Of a stretch of 64,000 nucleotides of DNA, positions 1 to 7,853 are shown in pieces. Each line of letters starts with the position of its first letter. Position 1 is the first letter of the stretch. The translations under genes were made by a program, and so were the position numbers. The notes beneath the pieces are model-generated. The model searched no databases. It had not been told where the DNA came from and saw nothing but the letters and a program-made list of their open reading frames with translations. Source of the stretch: DASSFZ01 sp035292585 (GTDB lineage: Bacteria; Chloroflexota; Anaerolineae; Fen-1058); the NCBI GenBank assembly GCA_035292585.1, contig DATDPU010000039.1:21057-85056 (forward strand), given 5' to 3'.

Positions 1-1
1 T

Positions 2-94
2 GAATGGACCGATCAGAACAACGCTGCCGCGCTCGGTATCCTGGCGGCCCGAATGCAACTGCACCTGCCGCTCGCGCTCCGAAATTCTCCTTAA
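2..94 (+). CDS. C-terminal end of an unidentified gene (partial)
   Basis: An open frame of 30 codons enters from the left edge and stops with TAA at 92-94. It reads EWTDQNNAAALGILAARMQ and continues to a Leu-rich tail ending RNSP. Most codons end in G or C and the Ala/Leu-rich helix looks protein-like, which favours a real C-terminus. The other two forward frames are also open across this stretch but read as Arg/Cys/Ser-rich sequence typical of shadows. Too little is visible to name a family. Confidence 0.4.
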   Translation, partial: EWTDQNNAAALGILAARMQLHLPLALRNSP

Positions 95-166
95 ATACTG
101 GCTGGCGTCGTTCGACGATTGGCGTGGCTTGCTTCCAGCGTCTGGCTCAACTTTCTCCGCCTGATG

Positions 167-172
167 TATAAT
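167..172 (+). promoter_or_regulatory. -10 box upstream of tpiA
   Basis: A perfect TATAAT lies 8 bases before an in-frame ATG at 181 and about 41 bases before the preferred ATG at 214. No good -35 hexamer is visible at normal spacing. The transcript would start around 178-181, so the ATG at 181 could be read leaderless while the ATG at 214 has its own ribosome binding site. Confidence 0.5.
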
Positions 173-213
173 CCCCGGCGATGGCTGCGATCATCCTACC
201 TGGAGGTTTGTCG

Positions 214-981
214 ATGCGCGTGCCGATTCTGGCCGGTAACTGGAAGATGAACAAAACGGTGGACGAGGCGCTCGATCTCGTTCGCGAGCTGCGGCGGCTG
301 GTGTTGGAGATCGAGGATGTGGAGATCGTCGTGTGCCCGGCGTTTGTCGCGCTGACGGCGGTGGCCGATGCGCTGCGCGGGACGAAGATCAAAGTCGGGG
401 CGCAAAACATGCACTGGGAGGCGAAAGGCGCATTCACGGGTGAAGTGTCGCCGCTGATGCTGAAAGGCGTGTGCGATTACGTGATCATCGGACACAGCGA
501 GCGGCGGCAGTACTTTGGCGAAGCCGACGAGTCGGTCAATCGCAAAGTCAAAGCGGCGCTGGCGCACAATCTCATCCCGATCATGGCCGTCGGCGAGAAT
601 TTGCAGCAGAACGAGGCCGGCCAGACGGCCGAGGTGGTGAGCACACAGGTGCGCCGGGGGTTGGCCGGGATCGCCGCCGAGCAGGCGCGCGGCCTCGTGA
701 TCGCTTATGAGCCGGTGTGGGCCATCGGCACGGGCAAGGCGGCGACCGGGGCCGGGGCGAACAGCGTCGTCGCCCTCTCGATTCGCGGACCACTGGCCGA
801 GATGTACGGCGAAGAAGTGGCGCAGGTCATCCGGGTGCAGTACGGCGGCAGCGTCACTCCGGCCAATATCGCCGAGTTCATGTCGATGCCTGACCTGGAC
901 GGCGGGCTGGTGGGCGGCGCCTCGCTGAAGGCGAATGACTTTGCGGAGATCGTGAAGGGGACGGCGAAGGCGAAGAAGTGA
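214..981 (+). CDS. tpiA: Triosephosphate isomerase
   Basis: Interconverts dihydroxyacetone phosphate and glyceraldehyde 3-phosphate in cytosolic glycolysis and gluconeogenesis. The 255-residue protein has the full set of family landmarks: GNWKMNKT at the N-terminus with the catalytic lysine, IIGHSERR with the catalytic histidine, AYEPVWAIGTG with the catalytic glutamate, YGGSV, and GLVGGASL at the phosphate-binding C-terminal strand. The length is normal for the family. I chose ATG 214 because GGAGG at 202-206 lies 7 bases upstream and the protein then begins MRVPILAGNWK as usual. An in-frame ATG at 181 would add 11 atypical residues, but it sits right behind a TATAAT, so leaderless use cannot be excluded. 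Confidence 0.97.
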   Translation: MRVPILAGNWKMNKTVDEALDLVRELRRLVLEIEDVEIVVCPAFVALTAVADALRGTKIKVGAQNMHWEAKGAFTGEVSPLMLKGVCDYVIIGHSERRQYFGEADESVNRKVKAALAHNLIPIMAVGENLQQNEAGQTAEVVSTQVRRGLAGIAAEQARGLVIAYEPVWAIGTGKAATGAGANSVVALSIRGPLAEMYGEEVAQVIRVQYGGSVTPANIAEFMSMPDLDGGLVGGASLKANDFAEIVKGTAKAKK

Positions 982-983
982 AA

Positions 984-1060
984 AGGTAGACAGGTAGATA
1001 GGTAGCAGGTAGACAAGTAATCTGTGTAACCATCTACCAATCTACCTGTTTCCCTGCTAC
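984..1060. repeat. GGTAG/CTACC intergenic inverted repeat, copy 1
   Basis: The space after tpiA is made of iterated GGTAGA/CAGGTAG units that fold back on themselves. The arms 991-1005 and 1034-1048 pair over 15 bases with one mismatch. The 20 bases at 1001-1020 recur exactly at 44611-44630, in a similar hairpin upstream of topA. There is no T-tract, so I class it as a dispersed hairpin repeat that may also shape the 3' end of the tpiA mRNA. Confidence 0.75.
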
Positions 1061-1080
1061 TGGTTTACCCGCTCTTAAAT

Positions 1081-1866
1081 ATGGACTCGCTGCTGTGGTT
1101 CATCCTCTCGCTCGTGCTGCTGGTGAACGTGGTGCGCTGGATTCACCGGCACATGCACGGAATCGCCTACTTGTTGACCGGCAACCCCGAAGTGGCGCTG
1201 GTGCTATATGCGCTGCCGCTGTTTCCCGGCGTCATGCTGCACGAGTTGAGCCACACGCTCATGGCGTTCCTCTTGCGTGTGCGCACGGCCGGGTTCAGCG
1301 TGCTGCCGCGCCGTGATGCCGACGGCCACGTGGCGCTCGGCTCGGTAATGGTTGAGCAAGTGGATGTGGTACGCGCCAGCTTGATCGGCGCCGCGCCGCT
1401 GCTGTTCGGCTGCGGGGCGGTGCTGTTAATCGGGCAACACGTCTTCAATCTGAACGATCTCAGCAGCGTGCTGGTTACCGGTGAAGGCCCGGCGATCGCC
1501 AATGCGCTGGGACGGCTGTTTCAAGCGCCCGATGCCTGGCTGTGGCTATACCTGATCTTCGCCCTCAGCAACGCCATGCTGCCCAGCGCCAGTGACCGCG
1601 AGACCTGGCCGCCGGTGATTCTGTTTATCGTGGGCGTGTTCGTGTTGGCGCTGGTCGCCGACCAGGGCGCGCTGGTGCAGGCGCTGACCGGCCCGGTGAA
1701 CGGCGCTATCGCCTGGCTCACGGCCGCTTTTGCGATTACGTTGGCGGTCGATCTGCCGGTGATGTTCCTGATCTACCTGGCTGAACGCGGGGCCGAATCG
1801 ATTCGCGGGCAGCGCGTGTACTATTCCGCGCCGAGCGAAGAACCGCCGAAACGCAGGAAAAAGTAA
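1081..1866 (+). CDS. M50-like membrane zinc metalloprotease homologue
   Basis: A 261-residue integral membrane protein with about six hydrophobic segments. The first-third motif MLHELSHTLMAF carries HEXXH, the zinc-binding and catalytic signature of M50 site-2-protease-like enzymes. A later hydrophilic block LPSASDRETWP may supply the third metal ligand (Asp); this is inference. The C-terminus is short and basic (PPKRRKK) and probably cytosolic. No PDZ or CBS domain is visible, so it is a minimal member, and its substrate cannot be told from sequence. No Shine-Dalgarno is seen before ATG 1081. It is convergent with the WecA-like gene, with hairpins in between. Confidence 0.65.
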   Translation: MDSLLWFILSLVLLVNVVRWIHRHMHGIAYLLTGNPEVALVLYALPLFPGVMLHELSHTLMAFLLRVRTAGFSVLPRRDADGHVALGSVMVEQVDVVRASLIGAAPLLFGCGAVLLIGQHVFNLNDLSSVLVTGEGPAIANALGRLFQAPDAWLWLYLIFALSNAMLPSASDRETWPPVILFIVGVFVLALVADQGALVQALTGPVNGAIAWLTAAFAITLAVDLPVMFLIYLAERGAESIRGQRVYYSAPSEEPPKRRKK

Positions 1867-1867
1867 G

Positions 1868-1935
1868 CAGTGAGCGGTGAGCAGTGAACACTGTTCACTG
1901 CCTATTGTCCACTGTTTACTCTCCATTGTTCACTG
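1868..1935. terminator. Inverted repeats between convergent genes
   Basis: The gap between two convergent genes is built from CAGTGA/TCACTG words. GCAGTGAACA at 1881-1890 and TGTTCACTGC at 1892-1901 form a perfect 10-base stem, and further CACTG copies follow to 1935. Position suggests a bidirectional transcription end, but the T-tract is weak, so it may simply be one of the dispersed hairpin repeats of this genome. The right end runs into the 3' end of the reverse-strand gene. Confidence 0.45.
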
Positions 1936-2971
1936 CTTTTCTCGACAGCAGCGCCAGCAGCGCCAGAATCACACTCCCCAACAACCCCATCGTGATCAGC
2001 TTGATCAGCCGCCCCTCGATCACCAGCGAGAGCGTCCCGAAGAGCGCGCACACGGCGTAATACAGGCTCACGATCGTCCGCTGCGATAGCCCCAGATCGA
2101 GCAGGCGGAAGTGCAGATGATCGCGTCCGCCGCGTGTGGGCGATTGTCCCCGGCGCAGGCGGCTGATGATCAGCCAGGCCACGTCGAGGATCGGCACGGC
2201 CAGGATCAACAACACTGTGGCGACCTTTGCGCCCCCGATGATGCCCAGGCTTGCCAACACATAACCCAGGAACAGCGCGCCCGATCCCAGGAACACGCGC
2301 GCCGGGTAAGTGTTGAACGGCAGAAAACCGAGCGTCGCGCCGAGCAGCGCCAGCGGCAACAGCGCGATACTCAGCTGCGGTTGCGGCTGATCGGGTGTGA
2401 CGCGAATCATCGCGACGAACACGATCGCGCTGAAAATCGCTGCGACGCCGATCGCCAGCCCATCCAATCCGTCGAGCCAGTTGACCGTGTTCATCATACC
2501 CATCATCCAGAAGAGGGTGAGGGGGATATATTGCCACGGCTGAAGGATCACGGGTTGGTTCGCCGGCTGGTTGGATAAGGGGCTGTTGAAGCGCTCGATG
2601 ATGATGAGCGCGGCGATGGCGATGAGCGCGGCGGCGAGCTGCGCGACAAACTGCCAGCCAGGCTTCAGGTCGAAGCGATCGTCGATCAAGCCGTACACGC
2701 ATACGAACGCTCCGCCGATCAACAAGCCGGCTACCCGGATCGGCTCCTGCGGATCGAGGCTGGGCACACCCAGCGCGCGCGAGGCGAGCGCCGCCACGCT
2801 GAAGGCGACGAACAGCGGCAAGGCGCCGAGCCGCGATACGATTCCCCCGTGTTGGCGACGGCCGCCTGGTCGATCGACCATTCCCAGCCGCAGCCCCAGC
2901 GGACGGGCGAGGGGCGTGAGCACCAGGGCCAGGACGAAGGCGATGAGGAAGGTGAGGAGGAAGGGTGTCAT
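1916..2971 (-). CDS. WecA/TagO/MraY-family glycosyl-1-phosphate transferase
   Basis: A polytopic membrane enzyme of 351 residues that would move a sugar-1-phosphate from a UDP-sugar to polyprenyl phosphate, the first membrane step of surface polysaccharide or teichoic-type polymer synthesis. Family motifs are visible: GMVDRPGGRRQHGG near residue 31, the Asp pair YGLIDDRFDL, NTVNWLDGLDGLAIG with the catalytic Asp, and the late HLHFRLLDLG equivalent of the HxH carbohydrate-recognition loop. About ten membrane segments fit the family. The HxH loop and the QHGG motif favour WecA/TagO over MraY. No ribosome binding site is obvious before ATG 2971. The precise sugar is unknown. Confidence 0.85.
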   Translation of the reverse strand: MTPFLLTFLIAFVLALVLTPLARPLGLRLGMVDRPGGRRQHGGIVSRLGALPLFVAFSVAALASRALGVPSLDPQEPIRVAGLLIGGAFVCVYGLIDDRFDLKPGWQFVAQLAAALIAIAALIIIERFNSPLSNQPANQPVILQPWQYIPLTLFWMMGMMNTVNWLDGLDGLAIGVAAIFSAIVFVAMIRVTPDQPQPQLSIALLPLALLGATLGFLPFNTYPARVFLGSGALFLGYVLASLGIIGGAKVATVLLILAVPILDVAWLIISRLRRGQSPTRGGRDHLHFRLLDLGLSQRTIVSLYYAVCALFGTLSLVIEGRLIKLITMGLLGSVILALLALLSRKAVNNGE

Positions 2972-2992
2972 CGAATTGGACGATGAAGGATG

Positions 2993-3048
2993 AATGCGGA
3001 ATTGAGAATGAAGAATTGAGAATGCGGAATTGAGAATGAAGAATTGAG
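2993..3048. repeat. 28-bp perfect tandem repeat
   Basis: A 28-base unit starting AATGCGGAATTGAGAATG occurs twice without mismatch at 2993-3020 and 3021-3048, followed by a partial third unit. It lies between the WecA-like gene and upp. Related AATG.AGAATG words appear at about 31947-31980. The array is A-rich against a G+C-rich background and is probably a simple-sequence expansion in non-coding DNA. Confidence 0.85.
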
Positions 3049-3092
3049 AATGCAGAATTCAACATTCAGCGTTCCGCGTTCAGCCTTCCGCA

Positions 3093-3719
3093 TTAACCTG
3101 TGCCAAACTGCCGATCGCCCGCGTCACCTAAACCGGGAACGATGAAGCCGATATCGTTGAGCCGCTCATCGAGCGCGCCGACGTGGATTGGCACGTCGGG
3201 GTGTTGTGCAGAAAAGTGCTGGATGCCCTCGGGGGCGGCGATGATGCCGACGTACTTGATGCGCTTGGCCCCCCAATCCTTCAGGATTGCGGCCGTGGCG
3301 GCCGCCGAGCCGCCGGTCGCCAGCATCGGATCGAGGATCAGGCACACGTCGACGGTCGGGCTGATCGGCAGCTTGCGGTAATACTCGATCGGTTTCAGCG
3401 TGCGCTCGTCGCGGAAGAGTCCGATGTGCCAGACCTCGGCGGCGGGCATCATCTCCCACACGCCTTCTACCATGCCGAGGCCGGCGCGCAACACCGGCAC
3501 CAGCCCGATCTTCTCTTGCAGTTCATGACCGACCGCCTGACCCATCGGCGTGGTGACGCTGCTCTCGGCCAGGGCGAGATCGGCGGTCGCCTCGTAGGTG
3601 AGCAAGATCGCGATCTCCCGGATCAATTCGCGGAACTTCTTCGGCTCGGTGCGCATATCGCGCAACAGCGCCAGCTTATGGCGCACCAGCGGATGTGTGC
3701 TGACGTGGAGTTGGGGCAT
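3093..3719 (-). CDS. upp: Uracil phosphoribosyltransferase
   Basis: Makes UMP from uracil and PRPP, a pyrimidine-salvage reaction in the cytosol. The 208-residue length is typical. LVPVLRAGLGMVEG and the PRPP loop LILDPMLATGGSA are classic, and the C-terminal VPGLGDAGDRQFGT binds the uracil ring. The start is supported by GGAGGG a few bases upstream on the reverse strand (plus 3727-3732) and by a good promoter at 3750-3778. The gene is divergent from ruvB and monocistronic as far as can be seen. Confidence 0.97.
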   Translation of the reverse strand: MPQLHVSTHPLVRHKLALLRDMRTEPKKFRELIREIAILLTYEATADLALAESSVTTPMGQAVGHELQEKIGLVPVLRAGLGMVEGVWEMMPAAEVWHIGLFRDERTLKPIEYYRKLPISPTVDVCLILDPMLATGGSAAATAAILKDWGAKRIKYVGIIAAPEGIQHFSAQHPDVPIHVGALDERLNDIGFIVPGLGDAGDRQFGTG

Positions 3720-3749
3720 ACGGAATCCCTCCAGGGTGGGTTGGCAGGC

Positions 3750-3778
3750 ATTGTAATGTTGACGGGTAGGGTTGTCAA
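3750..3778 (-). promoter_or_regulatory. Sigma70-type promoter of upp
   Basis: On the reverse strand TTGACA (plus 3773-3778) and TACAAT (plus 3750-3755) are separated by 17 bases. Transcription would begin about 24 bases before the upp start codon, leaving a short leader with the ribosome binding site. Confidence 0.8.
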
Positions 3779-3953
3779 AACATGTTTAGCGCCAGTTTGA
3801 AACGACTGCGCGGCCGCGCAGCGTTAGAAGCAGCGCAAAGCGAACGAAGACCTGCGAGGTCTCTCTATCGAAATGGATTTGTAATAAGCCTGCAAGCCTG
3901 CTGGATCGATGGGCGTGATAGGATACCAACGGCGGGAACGGACAGACAGGGTG
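3779..3953. other. Non-coding gap between divergent upp and ruvB
   Basis: No gene is supported here. A short palindrome AGACCTGCGAGGTCT sits at 3848-3862 and resembles the larger ACCTGCCAGGTC hairpin ahead of ffh at 39362-39390. The rest shows no clear structure. Confidence 0.6.
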
Positions 3954-3981
3954 TTGCTTGTCGCACTGCATAGGGTATAAT
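3954..3981 (+). promoter_or_regulatory. Promoter of ruvB
   Basis: TTGCTT at 3954-3959 and TATAAT at 3976-3981 are 16 bases apart. The -10 box ends 11 bases before the ruvB ATG, so the mRNA leader would be only about five bases long and has no ribosome binding site. Confidence 0.8.
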
Positions 3982-3992
3982 CATTCTCGGAA

Positions 3993-5015
3993 ATGCTTGA
4001 CCGAACCGTATCCCCCAACCAACGTGAAGAAGAAGCGGCGCTCGATCGCGCGCTGCGCCCGAACCGGCTGGCGGATTTCCCCGGACAAGATCGCCTCAAA
4101 CAAAACCTGGCGATCTTGATCGAAGCGGCCAAGGCGCGCGGCGAAGCGCTCGACCATGTCCTGTTCTACGGCCCGCCGGGCCTGGGCAAGACGACGCTAT
4201 CGCACATCATCGCCAGCGAAATGGGCGTGAATGTGCGGATCACCGCCGGCCCGGCCATCGAGCGCGCCGGCGATCTGGTGGCGGTCCTGACCAATCTCAA
4301 AGCCGGCGATGTGTTGTTTATCGACGAGATCCACCGCCTGGGCCGCGTCATCGAAGAGGTGCTGTACCCGGCGATGGAAGATTTCGCGGTGGACATCATT
4401 CTCGGCAAAGGCCCGTCCGCGCGCAACATCCGGCTGAAGCTGCCGCACTTCACCGTCGTCGGCGCGACGACGCGACTGGCCTTGATGACCGCCCCGTTGC
4501 GCGCGCGTTTCGGCGCGGTGTACCGGCTGGACTTTTACGAACAACCGGTGATGGAGCTGATCATCCGCCGCGCCGCCAACGTGCTCGGTCTCGAGTCGGA
4601 TGACGCCGGCATCGCCGAGATCGCCCAGCGCAGTCGCGGCACACCGCGCGTCGGGTTGCGGCTGCTGCGCCGCGTGCGCGATTACGCGCAGGTGCGCGGC
4701 GATGGCGTGGTCACCGGCGCGTTGGCGGCGGACGCCTTGGCGCTGCTCGACATCGATCCGCTGGGGTTGGATGAATTGGATCGCCGCGTGCTGCGCGCCA
4801 TCATCGAGAAGTTCGGCGGTGGCCCGGTCGGGCTGGAGACGATCGCCGCATCGATTAGCGAAGAAGCCGATACGATTATGGATGTGGTCGAACCCTATCT
4901 ACTACAGTTGGGATTCCTCGATCGGACACCTCGCGGCCGGGCGGCCACGCGCCGCGCCTACGAGCATCTCGATTTACCGTATCCTGAAAGACCCGAACAG
5001 GCCAGTCTTCTCTAG
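3993..5015 (+). CDS. ruvB: Holliday junction branch-migration helicase RuvB
   Basis: The hexameric AAA+ motor that drives branch migration of Holliday junctions with RuvA, in recombinational repair. It has 340 residues, a normal length. The N-terminus LRPNRLADFPGQDRLKQNL is typical; Walker A is GPPGLGKTT, Walker B LFIDEIHRLG, sensor 1 VGATTR and the arginine-finger segment RARFG. The C-terminal winged helix shows GGGPVGLETIAASISEE and RTPRGRAATRRAY. It is followed 8 bases later by a protein kinase gene, so the two may be co-transcribed. ruvA and ruvC are not in the window. Confidence 0.97.
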   Translation: MLDRTVSPNQREEEAALDRALRPNRLADFPGQDRLKQNLAILIEAAKARGEALDHVLFYGPPGLGKTTLSHIIASEMGVNVRITAGPAIERAGDLVAVLTNLKAGDVLFIDEIHRLGRVIEEVLYPAMEDFAVDIILGKGPSARNIRLKLPHFTVVGATTRLALMTAPLRARFGAVYRLDFYEQPVMELIIRRAANVLGLESDDAGIAEIAQRSRGTPRVGLRLLRRVRDYAQVRGDGVVTGALAADALALLDIDPLGLDELDRRVLRAIIEKFGGGPVGLETIAASISEEADTIMDVVEPYLLQLGFLDRTPRGRAATRRAYEHLDLPYPERPEQASLL

Positions 5016-5023
5016 GACGCCAC

Positions 5024-7315
5024 ATGGCCGACCTCACCGGACAACGTCTGGGGCAGTATCTGATCCTGGAGCGGATCAGTAAAGGCGCCACTTCGACGGT
5101 TTACAAGGCCTACCAGGAAAAACTGGAACGCTACGTCGCGGTGAAGGTCCTCTCGCCTCACTTCATCGATGAGGAAGGCTTCCTGGAGCGCTTCAAGCAG
5201 GAAGCGCGCGCCGTGGCGCAGCTGGATCACCCCAACATCCTCTCCGTTTACGACTTCGATCAGGTCGGCGATGTCGTGTACATCGTGATGAAGTATGTCG
5301 ATACGGGCACGCTCAAAGACTTGATGGGCGCCCCGCTCGATCTGCGTATGGCGCTGGAAATCTTCACGCAGGTGGGGCTGGCGCTCGGCTATGCGCACCG
5401 GCAAGGCGTGATCCATCGCGATGTGAAGCCGGGAAACATCCTGCTGGGCGAAGGCAACTGGGCGCTGCTCACCGATTACGGATTGGCCAAGATTCGGGCC
5501 GGCGATCGCAAGCTGACCAAGAGCGGCATTGGCATGGGCACACCCGACTACATGTCGCCCGAACAGGCCCAGGGCTTGCCCGTCGATGGCCGGGCCGATC
5601 TCTATTCGCTGGGCTGCACGCTGCATGAGATGCTCACCGGGCGGGTGCCGTTCGAGGCAGATAGCGGCATGGCCGTCGTCGTCAAACATATTACCGAGCC
5701 GCCGCGCCCACCCCGCGAAATCAATCCAAAACTTCCCCTGGCCGTCGAGCAAGTGATCCTGCGCTCGCTGGAAAAGAACCCCGGTAAGCGTTACCAAACG
5801 GCGGAAGCGATGGTTGCAGACCTGGCCCGCGCCGTGGGCCGGGGCGATCAGTTTGTGTTCGCGACCGACCTTCCGGCGCTGCCTGCGACCAATGTCACCC
5901 GATCGGTTGCGCCGGCAGCACGCGGAATTGCCATACCTCAGTCTTCACGATTGAGCCAGGCGCGCGATTGGCTGGGCGAAAAACAGACCGTCATCGCCGC
6001 ACGCGCGCGGGATACAGGCGTCTGGACCGACGTGCAACTCAGGCGAGTCGGGCGCGGAATACGCCTCGGGTTGCAGCGCTTTGTCGAATGGTTGCGCCAC
6101 GTCGCAACACTGATCGCGGCGCGGTTGCAACGCGGCTACGCGAGTGTGCGCGCTCGATTCGCCGAGCGATCGGCAGCGCAGCCACCCGTTGCGACGGGCA
6201 AGTCAGCGAAAGCGACAGCCGCGCGGTCGCGCGCCCCTGCCAGAAAACCTCGATCCACCAGGGCGAAGAAAGCTGCCCCCGCTTCCAGCCCGCAGACGCG
6301 AATCGAGGTAATCGGCGCGCGGGTGCGCTCGGCGATCGAGTCGGTGCGCGAATGGCCGATACAGCGGCGTGACTTTCTCGCGATCGGTCTGATTATTTTG
6401 CTGCTGTTGCTATCGACGGCCCTGGTGCTGAATGGCGTTGGCGGTTCGGGCGAAACGGGTCAGCCGGCCGAGACGCCCATCCCTGGCGCCTCGCCTACGC
6501 TTCCGGTTGCTTCGACGGGCGGTGCGGTGCCGACGCGGGGCAATGGCACACCGGCGCCGCTGGCGACCGATACGCCGCCTCCCCCGGAACCTACGGCGCT
6601 AACACTGCCGGCAGCGCCGTCGGGAATGGTCGCCGTTCCAGGGGGCACTTTCAAGATGGGCGCCACGGGCGGGTCATTTGACGCGGACGAAACGCCGCCG
6701 CATTGGGTGACGGTCAATTCTTTCTATATCGATGCTTACGAAGTGACGGTGGCTCAATACGCGCGCTTTGTGGGCGGCAGCGGTTGGACAACCGATGCCG
6801 AGAAGAAAGGCGATGCGACAACCTGGCGCACGGCGAACACGTCCGATCGACAGGGCTTTCCGGTCAACCGCGTGTCGTGGAATGACGCCGATATCTACTG
6901 CCGTTGGTATGGCAAGCGCCTGCCGACCGAGGCCGAGTGGGAATTGGCCGCCAAGGGTTACACGGAGAACATCTACGCGTGGGGCGGCAGTTTTGCGGCT
7001 GAGCGGACGAATACTCAGGCGCATGGCGTCGGTCAGCCAATGGCCGTGGGTCAACTGGCCAATGCCAGCCCGTTCGGCGCGTTCGACATGATCGGCAATG
7101 TGTGGGAGTGGGCTTACGATCGCTATGGCGGCGACTATTATGCCTTGTCGCCAGCGGCGAATCCCACCGGGCCGGATGCGGGCGCGGAGTACGTGATTCG
7201 AGGCGGCTCATTCAAGTCGGCCGGTGATCGCGCGACGACGACGATCCGCCGCAAGGCCAGCCGGGACGGCTGGTCGGACGACATCGGGTTCAGGTGCGTG
7301 AAGGATATCGGGTGA
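5024..7315 (+). CDS. Membrane Ser/Thr protein kinase fused to an FGE-sulfatase-type domain
   Basis: A 763-residue modular protein. Residues about 8-275 form a Hanks-type kinase: a modified glycine loop ISKGATSTVYKA, the lysine in YVAVKVLS, catalytic loop HRDVKPGN at about 131-138, DYG instead of DFG at about 150, and GTPDYMSPEQ. A basic Ala/Arg-rich juxtamembrane stretch (about 290-445) leads to one membrane helix near 449-467, then a Pro/Thr linker, then a formylglycine-generating-enzyme/SUMF1-like domain from about 534 to the end (MVAVPGGTFKMG, RVSWNDADIYCRWYGKRLP, GNVWEWAYDRYGGDYY, IRGGSF). The kinase should face the cytosol and the FGE-like domain the outside. Such FGE-like domains often bind rather than oxidise, so a sensor role is inferred. 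It is preceded closely by ruvB. Confidence 0.9.
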   Translation: MADLTGQRLGQYLILERISKGATSTVYKAYQEKLERYVAVKVLSPHFIDEEGFLERFKQEARAVAQLDHPNILSVYDFDQVGDVVYIVMKYVDTGTLKDLMGAPLDLRMALEIFTQVGLALGYAHRQGVIHRDVKPGNILLGEGNWALLTDYGLAKIRAGDRKLTKSGIGMGTPDYMSPEQAQGLPVDGRADLYSLGCTLHEMLTGRVPFEADSGMAVVVKHITEPPRPPREINPKLPLAVEQVILRSLEKNPGKRYQTAEAMVADLARAVGRGDQFVFATDLPALPATNVTRSVAPAARGIAIPQSSRLSQARDWLGEKQTVIAARARDTGVWTDVQLRRVGRGIRLGLQRFVEWLRHVATLIAARLQRGYASVRARFAERSAAQPPVATGKSAKATAARSRAPARKPRSTRAKKAAPASSPQTRIEVIGARVRSAIESVREWPIQRRDFLAIGLIILLLLLSTALVLNGVGGSGETGQPAETPIPGASPTLPVASTGGAVPTRGNGTPAPLATDTPPPPEPTALTLPAAPSGMVAVPGGTFKMGATGGSFDADETPPHWVTVNSFYIDAYEVTVAQYARFVGGSGWTTDAEKKGDATTWRTANTSDRQGFPVNRVSWNDADIYCRWYGKRLPTEAEWELAAKGYTENIYAWGGSFAAERTNTQAHGVGQPMAVGQLANASPFGAFDMIGNVWEWAYDRYGGDYYALSPAANPTGPDAGAEYVIRGGSFKSAGDRATTTIRRKASRDGWSDDIGFRCVKDIG

Positions 7316-7329
7316 GGCGCGAAGCGTGA

Positions 7330-7346
7330 CACCTGCCGTGCAGGTG
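7330..7346. repeat. CACCTGC hairpin
   Basis: CACCTGC (7330-7336) and GCAGGTG (7340-7346) form a perfect 7-base stem with a three-base loop, 15 bases after the kinase stop codon. The same CACCTGC word opens the longer hairpins at about 15684 and 41205. There is no T-tract. Confidence 0.55.
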
Positions 7347-7365
7347 CGCGTGACGCGTGATTGGG

Positions 7366-7371
7366 TATAAT
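7366..7371 (+). promoter_or_regulatory. Possible -10 box for the DUF2905 gene
   Basis: A perfect TATAAT 52 bases before ATG 7424. No convincing -35 hexamer is present at the right distance, so the promoter is weakly supported. Confidence 0.4.
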
Positions 7372-7423
7372 GGGTGCAGTAGACGATTGGCTATCAGCGA
7401 TACGCGCTTAGCGATGAGCACCG

Positions 7424-7654
7424 ATGGGCCTGAACGATCTCGGCAAGTGGATGCTGATTATCGGGTTGGTGATTGCAGCGGTTGGTGGGCTGCTGTGGTT
7501 ACTGGGGCGAATTCCGTTCCTCGGCAATCTACCCGGCGACATTCGCATGCAGAACGGGAACTTCGGTTGTTTCGTTCCGTTGGGAACGATGCTCTTGTTC
7601 AGCCTGATTTTGACGGTATTGTTGAACATTGCGTTGCGTTTGCTGAAGAAGTAA
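7424..7654 (+). CDS. DUF2905 family small membrane protein
   Basis: A 76-residue protein with two hydrophobic helices (about residues 8-27 and 50-72) joined by a loop with the family signature LPGDIRMQNGN. DUF2905 members are short bacterial inner-membrane proteins of unknown function, and nothing here suggests a specific role. The length matches the family. No strong ribosome binding site is visible. queA lies 200 bases downstream. Confidence 0.85.
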   Translation: MGLNDLGKWMLIIGLVIAAVGGLLWLLGRIPFLGNLPGDIRMQNGNFGCFVPLGTMLLFSLILTVLLNIALRLLKK

Positions 7655-7853
7655 CTGAACCTTGGCCAATCACTGGAGTCTGGCCTTCGGGCCGCTATGT
7701 CTTCAGCTTCCGCAGGCTGACCCCACTCCGCTCACCTGCACTGCGCTGCCCCGACGCCTGTGGACTCAATCCACCTGACGGCGGCTGGGGCAAGCGCGCA
7801 GCGCGGCGCAAGTGTCGCTACGGGGGCCGGTGCGCCTGCACTCCAGACGCCCG
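7655..7853. other. Non-coding gap with degenerate hairpin repeat
   Basis: No gene is supported. CACCTGCACTGCGCTGCCCC near 7736 and a later GCGCGCAGCGCGGCGCAAGTGT-like segment, ending around 7816, resemble the CACCTGC/GCAAGTGT hairpins at 15683 and 41204, so this looks like a worn copy of that repeat. Confidence 0.45.

Noticed and set aside
2..190. A reverse-strand gene start at the left edge (frame reading SERERQVQLHSGRQDTERGS)
   Set aside because: The frame is open but has no ATG, GTG or TTG start in a useful place, and the forward C-terminus ending at 94 fits better.
1902..3065. A longer start for the WecA-like gene through the tandem repeat
   Set aside because: The extra residues would be a translated AATTGAGAATG repeat in a different frame with no family similarity.
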